Shown here in pieces: positions 58,711 through 64,000 of a stretch of DNA of 64,000 bases. The notes under the pieces are model-generated. The model did not search any database. It saw nothing but the letters and a program-made list of their open reading frames with translations, and was not told the DNA's origin. The position numbers were made by a program, and so were the translations under genes. Each line of letters opens with the position of its first letter. Position 1 is the first letter of the stretch. Origin of the DNA: Anaerohalosphaera lusitana (lineage in GTDB: Bacteria; Planctomycetota; Phycisphaerae; Sedimentisphaerales; Anaerohalosphaeraceae); assembly GCF_002007645.1 (NCBI RefSeq), contig NZ_CP019791.1, forward strand, positions 1,488,001 through 1,552,000, given 5' to 3'.

Positions 58711-58763
58711 TTCCTGCAAATATCAGGAAAGTTCTTGCATGTTCCAGGAACATTGCGTAAAAT
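58711..58763 (+). promoter_or_regulatory. Promoter with operator palindromes for the GntR-LacI regulator
   Basis: TTGCAT (58735-58740), 17-bp spacer, TAAAAT (58758-58763). The perfect palindrome ATGTTCCAGGAACAT (58739-58753) lies inside the spacer. A second inverted repeat TTCCTG-N7-CAGGAA (58711-58729) sits just upstream with the same TTCC/GGAA core. Both would suit a repressor blocking polymerase. Confidence 0.65.
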
Positions 58764-58792
58764 AGGTTCACATAAGAACACAGGAGTAGCCT

Positions 58793-59854
58793 ATGCTCAA
58801 TGCGATTAAAACAGGTACAAAGGTTCCGCGTGTAGAAGTGATTGCCCGCAGGATCGAGCAGGATATCAAGGCGAGCGGTCTTGAGCCTGGCGACAAGTAC
58901 AAAACGTCGCTTCAGGTGGCCCGCTCGCTCAAGATCGGCAATGAGATCGCCAATCGAGCGATGCAACTGCTCGCTCAGCGAAACGTGATAGAGCGTAGGC
59001 ATCGTGCCGGGACCTTCGTTGCAACCGGCATGGCCGACATAGATGCCCCGGCACTCAATACGATCCATCTGGTCGTCGAAAAGCAGAATGTTGATACCTA
59101 CGGTGTGCTCCGTGACGGTGCGATCGCGGGTCTGCACAGCGTTCTTCCGGGCACGGATATCCGATTCTCCTTCATTCCAGCAACTGGTCACGAAGAATTC
59201 ATCGATAATCTGCTTGCCAATGCTTTTTCGAGCGGCGTCACTAACGGGTTCATTCTTTATAGAAGCGATGAGCAGATCCAGCAGGCCGTTGCACAGAGCG
59301 GCTTGCCTGCCGCAATTTCGGGTTCACGCTGGCCCGGCATAATGAACATCCCATGCTGCGTCGCTGATCACCATTCAGCGGGTAAACAGCTTGCAGAGAA
59401 TCTTATAAGGAAGGGCCATCGCAAGATAGCATTCTTCACCAGAGACAATATGTTCATGAGTGACCATGAACTGCTCGACGGCATAAGGGAGGCTATGGCT
59501 CAGGCAGGTTGTTCACTTTCAGATCTGACATTCCGCTCGCTGCCGTTGAAGAATTTTGTCATCCAGGGTGCTGCAAGAGGCATTCTCCAGCAACCTGAAC
59601 CACCGACTGGCTTTATCTGCCGTGAAGAGATTCTTGCTCACAATGTCTCACAGGTGCTTGGGACTAAGGAGGGTGTGGTGATGTCCGATTTCTTTGAGGC
59701 ACCTCGTAAAGCAGCAAAATTTCCATATATTAGATCACTGATGAAACCGGAAGAACAGGGTGCCATACTAGGTGAAATGCTTACTGAAATGGCCAAAAAG
59801 CCCGCAGAAATACCAAATGACTGCGTTAAGGAGGTAGAGCTTGTAGAGGTTTAA
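58793..59854 (+). CDS. GntR-type winged-helix regulator with LacI-type ligand domain
   Basis: 353 residues, ATG 58793 with AGGAG eight bases upstream. Residues 10-75 are a GntR winged helix (VIARRIEQDIKASGLEPGDK, VARSLKIGNEIANRAMQLLA, RRHRAGTFVA). About 85-340 is a periplasmic-binding-protein-like sugar-sensing domain as in LacI/PurR (TIHLVVEKQNVDTYGVLRDG, AGKQLAENLIRKGHRKIAFF, PPTGFICREEILAHNVSQVL). This chimeric class (AraR-like) usually represses sugar-use genes. Palindromes in its own promoter suggest autorepression. It is followed by extracellular LamG/PEP-CTERM genes, possible targets. The ligand is unknown. Confidence 0.92.
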   Translation: MLNAIKTGTKVPRVEVIARRIEQDIKASGLEPGDKYKTSLQVARSLKIGNEIANRAMQLLAQRNVIERRHRAGTFVATGMADIDAPALNTIHLVVEKQNVDTYGVLRDGAIAGLHSVLPGTDIRFSFIPATGHEEFIDNLLANAFSSGVTNGFILYRSDEQIQQAVAQSGLPAAISGSRWPGIMNIPCCVADHHSAGKQLAENLIRKGHRKIAFFTRDNMFMSDHELLDGIREAMAQAGCSLSDLTFRSLPLKNFVIQGAARGILQQPEPPTGFICREEILAHNVSQVLGTKEGVVMSDFFEAPRKAAKFPYIRSLMKPEEQGAILGEMLTEMAKKPAEIPNDCVKEVELVEV

Positions 59855-60203
59855 AACTGAAAAGGTGAACCAGCAGAGTCTTTGGCGAGAGGTTGCTGGT
59901 CCACCGGATAACGCTCAGATGCGGAAAGGCAGCCGAGCAGAACTGCGCATTATAGACATAGTCATCTTAGATGCAATTCATTTCTGCTTTCCATCTTCCG
60001 TCTGCTACGCTGTCCGTATCAATTGCGCGAGCGTCAAAGATACACTCTTCATTTTGCCGGGTCCTGACCGCGGCAGGATCTGGCTTATTGAAAACCAAGG
60101 TTTGTATATGCCTTAGAAATATAGCTATTGTCGAATAATTGAAGCCTTGTGCCGGTAACGTAGCCGGCTGAGGGTGAGTTAAGTTCTTGAATTGGAGGTT
60201 AAG
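59855..60203 (+). other. Non-coding gap before the PEP-CTERM gene
   Basis: A hairpin (ACCAGCA 59869-59875 with TGCTGGT 59894-59900) without a T-run lies 15 bp after the regulator stop. Beyond it no gene is convincing. No TTCC/GGAA palindrome like the regulator's operator was seen by eye. Confidence 0.4.
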
Positions 60204-60950
60204 ATGATGAACAGGAAATTGTTACTAATTGGTCTGGCTATGATGGCATGCCTGATCGGGACGTCAAACGCGATGCCTATCCTTGACTCCCAGAATTTTG
60301 ACTGGAAGTACGAGATGGATGTCCAGCCGAACAACCAGGACCTCAACAACAGTGGTTCTGACGATTTCTGGGATGGCGGAGCACTTACCGTTTCAAACGG
60401 TGTTGCGATCGGTACAGGTGATGACACCTATTTCCGCACCGATTACGGCGGAAGTATCTGGCGCGATGAGATTACAGGCGCTGCATTCACAATCGAGTTC
60501 AGCGTTCAGATCCTCGAGACTGGTGAAGAGGGAACAGCCGGTACTATGGGAATGTATGCCCGGAATCTGGAGACGGGTGGCGGACCTTACTTGAACGTTG
60601 CACGTTCCGGTCAGACCCTAATCAACACCCAGGCAACACTTGATCTTGGTTCACAGGATAACACAGATGGTCAGCACGTTTTTCGTGTCGCACGTGAGGG
60701 AGACGGAAGCGTCTGGGTTTATCGTGACGGAGTTATGCTGAATCCTAATGGTCAGCCCATCGTTGGCGACCTGTCGGTATTCAATAATGACATCTTCCAG
60801 ATCGGAGATATTTGGAGCACGGGCCATTCGGGCGATTATGAAATTGATTACGTTCGCCTTACAGACGGTGCCTACGCACCTGTTCCTGAGCCCGCGACAA
60901 TGCTTCTTCTCGGTCTTGGCGGAATGCTGACACTTCGAAAGAAGAAGTAG
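60204..60950 (+). CDS. PEP-CTERM protein with a beta-sandwich domain
   Basis: 248 residues from ATG 60204 with GGAGG five bases upstream. Signal NRKLLLIGLAMMACLIGTSN. Residues 25-220 form one beta-rich domain (DWKYEMDVQPNNQDLNNSGS, GAAFTIEFSVQILETGEEGT, DNTDGQHVFRVAREGDGSVW, DIFQIGDIWSTGHSGDYEID) resembling LamG/sialidase-like sandwiches. The PEP-CTERM end is VPEPATMLLLGLGGMLTLRK. It is a surface-sorted protein of unknown binding. The same domain opens the gene at 63061, about 70% identical by eye, so the two arose by duplication. Confidence 0.88.
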   Translation: MMNRKLLLIGLAMMACLIGTSNAMPILDSQNFDWKYEMDVQPNNQDLNNSGSDDFWDGGALTVSNGVAIGTGDDTYFRTDYGGSIWRDEITGAAFTIEFSVQILETGEEGTAGTMGMYARNLETGGGPYLNVARSGQTLINTQATLDLGSQDNTDGQHVFRVAREGDGSVWVYRDGVMLNPNGQPIVGDLSVFNNDIFQIGDIWSTGHSGDYEIDYVRLTDGAYAPVPEPATMLLLGLGGMLTLRKKK

Positions 60951-61024
60951 TTTGAAAGATTCCCTCTGGGCCGGAGCGGCCGGCTCGGAGGTTTTCTCTA
61001 ACGAGCTGTGAACAGGAGAAAAAA

Positions 61025-63001
61025 ATGATGAAGCTTAAGATTTTATGGGGAATTGCCCTGATAGCGATCGCCTTTGCTGCTGTCCCGCTGCAGGCAGAGG
61101 TGGTTTTTCAGGACGATTTTGAAACTTATCCGGTTTCCAACCCGGCGGATTTTTCTGCGACGGGTAACTGGACGGCAGATCCTGATGCGTCAAATGCAAG
61201 CCGGATTTTTGACACCGGCAATTTTGGCGGTTCAAGGCTGTGGATCAGTAATACAGATGGTTCGACGATTACGACTACAGGCACAGAGGCAGCATCTGAG
61301 ACAAGGTACGAGATGACTTTCATGACCGCTTGTGAGACAAATGTCGGTACCAGAATGATTGACATGGAATATGATATTCTTATCGGTCAGGATGCTGCTA
61401 CCGCCACGAGTGTTATAGGCGGACCTGTAACAGTGATTGCCAGGGGTGATGAATACCAGGTAGACGACTCCAAGGAAGATCACATTTTTACAGAAGTGTT
61501 TACAACCAGTATGGTAAACGCCGGCGATAAGATATTCTTTACGATCACTCGCGTGGGGGTTAATCCCGACTCAACCAGCAGTGCCTGGATATGTGTTGAT
61601 GATGTTTTGCTCGAGTCTCTCGGCTCGACTCGTGCACCCACGCTTGTTCAGCCTGAAGACGGAGCGGATCTTGTCTCGCCTGACGTAACCCTTGAATGGA
61701 ACGCACCGGACCTGGGCACGGCCGACAGTTATAATCTGATCTATAACACCGACCCTAATTTTGACAGTAATCCTACAGTTGTTTCCGGACTGACAACTAC
61801 CAGTCACTCGCCCGGTCTCGATTATGACAGTACTTATTATTGGGCGGTTGAGGCTGTACAGAGCGGTACTCCTTACAGGAGCGCGATCCAGTCATTTACG
61901 ACTACGCCTGCATCGCCTGTTATCGTTGCCGATCCGCAGAATGTGACTGTTGCAGCGGGTGAACCTGCAGAACTCACAGTAGAACATCTTAATGGGACCG
62001 AATTCAAATGGTTCCGCAACGGAACGGAAGTTCCTAGTGCTACATCTGCAACGCTGCAGATCCCGGCTGCTGGTGAGAGTGATGAAGGTGTTTACTATTG
62101 TGAAGTTTCAAATGCGGTAGGTTCCGTGCAGTCAGGCAATGCGGTTGTTATGACCCAACGTCTTGTCGCGCACTGGGACTTTGAAAATGACTTGATCGAC
62201 GAAGTTGGCGGTCGAGAGGGCGTATTTACCGACCCCAATGCTCCAACTGCAAGATATGTTGCTGGTTTCGACGGTACGAGCACCGGTTTCGAATTTATTG
62301 GTGACAACAAGTTCATCGAGGTTCCAGGAACCGAAGAGCTGTTCAATTTCTACACCAACGGATTCAGTGTCGGGTACTGGGTCAAGACGACAGGCGGCAC
62401 TCATCTGTTCTCTGCGATGGTTGCCAAGCACACCTATTCAGATCCTAGAGCCGGCTTTATATGCACACAGTATAACGGTAATGGTCAGACACGCATTCAG
62501 GTTGACGGTTTCGGCGGTCTCTATGGCCCATCGGCTGATATAGCGGGTCTGCAGGACGGTGGATGGCATTATGTGATCATGACTTATGAGCCTGACGCTG
62601 ACCCTGAGAACCCTGGTCAGGTACGTGCACGCGTATATGTTGACGGCGGCGGGGTAACGATCGACCCGGACGGCAACGCTATCTGGATGCGTACTGCAGA
62701 TACCAGAGAACCTGAAGCTGCAACTCTGCCGGTTCGCTGGGACACACCTCTGCGTATCGGTGCTGATGACGAAGCTGGTGCCGGCAGTCTTGTCGGTACG
62801 CTGGACGAAGTGAAGGTCTGGAGTTATGCACTTGATCCTACCGAGGCGGCACAGCAGTATACAGGCTACGTCACAGGTACTGAGATATGCACGGACATAC
62901 TTGCCAATGACATCAACGGAGACTGTAAGGTTAATATTGCCGACCTTGCTGATCTGGCGGGCAACTGGCTGAGCTGCAACAGGGTACCTGACTGTAAATA
63001 A
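61025..63001 (+). CDS. Secreted multidomain protein: FN3-like, Ig-like, LamG, dockerin-like
   Basis: 658 residues, ATG 61025 with AGGAG seven bases upstream. Signal LKILWGIALIAIAFAAVPLQ. About 25-200: an unassigned beta-sandwich (FQDDFETYPVSNPADFSATG). About 205-295: an FN3-like module (PTLVQPEDGADLVSPDVTLE, YDSTYYWAVEAVQSG). About 298-375: Ig-like (PQNVTVAAGEPAELTVEHLN, DEGVYYCEVSNAVGSVQSGN). About 378-620: LamG (LVAHWDFENDLIDEVGGREG, DGGWHYVIMTYEPDADPENP, GTLDEVKVWSYAL). About 628-658: a single dockerin-like EF-hand repeat (NDINGDCKVNIADLADLAGN). The end serves cell-surface attachment in this bacterial group by an unknown cohesin-like partner. No catalytic domain, so probably glycan binding or adhesion. 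Confidence 0.88.
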   Translation: MMKLKILWGIALIAIAFAAVPLQAEVVFQDDFETYPVSNPADFSATGNWTADPDASNASRIFDTGNFGGSRLWISNTDGSTITTTGTEAASETRYEMTFMTACETNVGTRMIDMEYDILIGQDAATATSVIGGPVTVIARGDEYQVDDSKEDHIFTEVFTTSMVNAGDKIFFTITRVGVNPDSTSSAWICVDDVLLESLGSTRAPTLVQPEDGADLVSPDVTLEWNAPDLGTADSYNLIYNTDPNFDSNPTVVSGLTTTSHSPGLDYDSTYYWAVEAVQSGTPYRSAIQSFTTTPASPVIVADPQNVTVAAGEPAELTVEHLNGTEFKWFRNGTEVPSATSATLQIPAAGESDEGVYYCEVSNAVGSVQSGNAVVMTQRLVAHWDFENDLIDEVGGREGVFTDPNAPTARYVAGFDGTSTGFEFIGDNKFIEVPGTEELFNFYTNGFSVGYWVKTTGGTHLFSAMVAKHTYSDPRAGFICTQYNGNGQTRIQVDGFGGLYGPSADIAGLQDGGWHYVIMTYEPDADPENPGQVRARVYVDGGGVTIDPDGNAIWMRTADTREPEAATLPVRWDTPLRIGADDEAGAGSLVGTLDEVKVWSYALDPTEAAQQYTGYVTGTEICTDILANDINGDCKVNIADLADLAGNWLSCNRVPDCK

Positions 63002-63019
63002 CCGCTAATGCATAATTCC

Positions 63020-63041
63020 TTTCGTCACGCTGGTGACGAAA
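63020..63041 (+). other. Perfect hairpin before the last gene
   Basis: TTTCGTCAC (63020-63028) and GTGACGAAA (63033-63041) with a GCTG tetraloop, ending four bases before the RBS GAAAGGAG of the next gene. No T-run follows on +. It may stabilise the upstream mRNA end or influence translation. Confidence 0.5.
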
Positions 63042-63060
63042 TATTGAAAGGAGAATCTTT

Positions 63061-64000
63061 ATGAAATGCAGAAATAAGATATGGCTGGCAGTTGCCTGTC
63101 TGATCGCTTTCGTCGGTTATGCCCAGGCGGTTCCGCCGAGCATGGACTCGCTGACGTTCGACTGGAAGTATGAGATGGACACTCCGCCGAATGATCTCGA
63201 TCTCGATTCTAATGGCACGGACGACTGGTGGGACGGCGGAGCTCCCGCGGTCTCGAATGGTCTGGCTATAGGCGGCGTGGAAGGTGAATTCTTCCGGACT
63301 GACTACGGCGGAAGCATCTGGCGTGAGAACGTGACGGGAGCTGCGTTTACGATTGAATTCAGTGTTCAGGTCTTGACGACAGGAACTGAAGGAACCGTAG
63401 GTACGCTTGGCTGTTATGCCAGAAACCCTGCTACCGGCGGCGGGCCTTACTTTAACGTTGCACGTTCCGGTCAGAGCCTGATCAACACCCAGGCCACGCT
63501 TGATCTGGGTACTCAGGACAACACCGACGGTCAGCACGTCTTCCGTATTGCACGCGAAGAAGACGGCAGTGTATGGGCATGGAGAGACGGCGAATTACTC
63601 AATCCCAACGGCGAAGCAATGCTGGGTGATCTTGCGGTGTTCAATAATGACATACTGCAGATTGGTGACATTTGGAGTACGGGGCATAGCGGCGACTATG
63701 AACTGGATTACCTTCGTTTCACTTCCGGTGCGTACGCTCCTTACACCAATCAGGCTAAGCTGGTTTCGCCGGCTTATGGCGCTGACATGGTTGAGACGAC
63801 GGCTATACTTGAATGGGCCGCTCCGAACGAAGGCACACCGACTGGCTATGACGTTTACTTTGGTACCGATCCCAATGTTACCAACATGACAAAGGTCGTT
63901 TCGGACCAGCTCGTTTACCAGTATGATCCTGAGCCTGATATGGCAAATGATACCACGTACTACTGGCGTGTCGATGCTCTCGACAGCACTGCAGGAACGA
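63061..64000 (+). CDS. Secreted beta-sandwich protein, partial (cut by right edge)
   Basis: ATG 63061 with GAAAGGAG eight bases upstream; open to the window end, 313 codons so far. Signal KCRNKIWLAVACLIAFVGYA. Residues 25-225 duplicate the domain of the PEP-CTERM gene at 60204 (FDWKYEMDTPPNDLDLDSNG, FFRTDYGGSIWRENVTGAAF, DILQIGDIWSTGHSGDYELD). Instead of a PEP-CTERM tail it continues into an FN3-like module (KLVSPAYGADMVETTAILEW, YDVYFGTDP, NDTTYYWRVDALDS), similar to the module in the gene before it. It is therefore a larger extracellular protein made by shuffling of the same parts. The C-terminus is unknown. Confidence 0.88.
   Translation, partial: MKCRNKIWLAVACLIAFVGYAQAVPPSMDSLTFDWKYEMDTPPNDLDLDSNGTDDWWDGGAPAVSNGLAIGGVEGEFFRTDYGGSIWRENVTGAAFTIEFSVQVLTTGTEGTVGTLGCYARNPATGGGPYFNVARSGQSLINTQATLDLGTQDNTDGQHVFRIAREEDGSVWAWRDGELLNPNGEAMLGDLAVFNNDILQIGDIWSTGHSGDYELDYLRFTSGAYAPYTNQAKLVSPAYGADMVETTAILEWAAPNEGTPTGYDVYFGTDPNVTNMTKVVSDQLVYQYDPEPDMANDTTYYWRVDALDSTAGT

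Noticed and set aside
59865-60116. 83-codon frame after the GntR-LacI regulator
   Set aside because: No RBS, no domain, and composition unlike neighbouring genes.
1-64000. CRISPR array, rRNA or tRNA genes, prophage or transposase genes
   Set aside because: None seen: no regularly spaced repeats, no rRNA-like blocks, no cloverleaf candidates and no transposase or integrase motifs. The only mobile-like items are non-coding repeats.

Overview
The window looks like part of a planctomycete chromosome, most likely class Phycisphaerae (the marine, anaerobic, polysaccharide-degrading Sedimentisphaerales type). This is an inference from PEP-CTERM sorted proteins (VPEPAT... plus an Arg/Lys tail), a dockerin-like C-terminus (DINGDCKVNIADLADLAGNW), DUF1559-type pseudopilins with an H-x9-DG end, a Tat-exported Gfo/Idh oxidoreductase, a Ser/Thr kinase carrying zinc ribbons and a complete type II secretion operon. 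No rRNA, tRNA or CRISPR array was seen. From about 1 to 42 kb the + strand is G-rich whichever strand is coding, so it is probably the leading strand. The skew is weak at 3.1-4.6 kb and fades after about 42 kb.

Layout. 0-10 kb: a GH20 beta-hexosaminidase (cut by the left edge), a PEP-CTERM beta-propeller protein, two small membrane proteins, a Gfo/Idh oxidoreductase, a Ycf46-like AAA+ ATPase, a zinc-ribbon Ser/Thr kinase, a DksA-like protein bracketed by two copies of a 160-bp palindromic element, and two very small membrane/lipoprotein genes. 10-20 kb: mfd, a small membrane protein, a CPBP protease whose end runs into a dispersed repeat, thyX, then a parvulin lipoprotein-acpS-mnmG operon. 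20-22 kb: two tandem pseudopilin paralogues, each with its own TTGAAA-N17-TAnAAT promoter.

22-31.5 kb is a probable galacto-N-biose (mucin core-1 O-glycan) locus. It holds an AraC regulator, a GH101 endo-alpha-N-acetylgalactosaminidase, a sodium:solute symporter with a LamG domain inserted between membrane segments, and a GH112 galacto-N-biose phosphorylase. An S9 peptidase follows. Inferred flow: GH101 releases Gal-beta-1,3-GalNAc outside the cytoplasm, the symporter imports it and GH112 phosphorolyses it. The combination and the LamG symporter are the most novel-looking items.

34.3-41.8 kb: a sigma-54 activator diverges from a textbook sigma-54 promoter (TGGCACG-N4-TTGCT, 35940-35955). The promoter faces a small membrane protein, an alpha/beta hydrolase, a three-part Aas-type transporter/acyltransferase/acyl-ACP synthetase and a secreted lipase-like protein, which looks like a lipid salvage regulon. 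42-45.7 kb: an HTH-receiver response regulator, an HDOD-histidine kinase and a GAF-like protein. 46-58.5 kb: a T2SS operon in the order E-F-G-H-I-J-K-(L/PilM-PilN)-M-C-D, ending in an enlarged secretin with about six N-modules. 58.7-64 kb: a GntR-LacI chimera repressor with a palindromic operator inside its own promoter spacer, then a PEP-CTERM protein, a multidomain LamG/dockerin protein and a partial paralogue cut by the right edge, all likely secreted.
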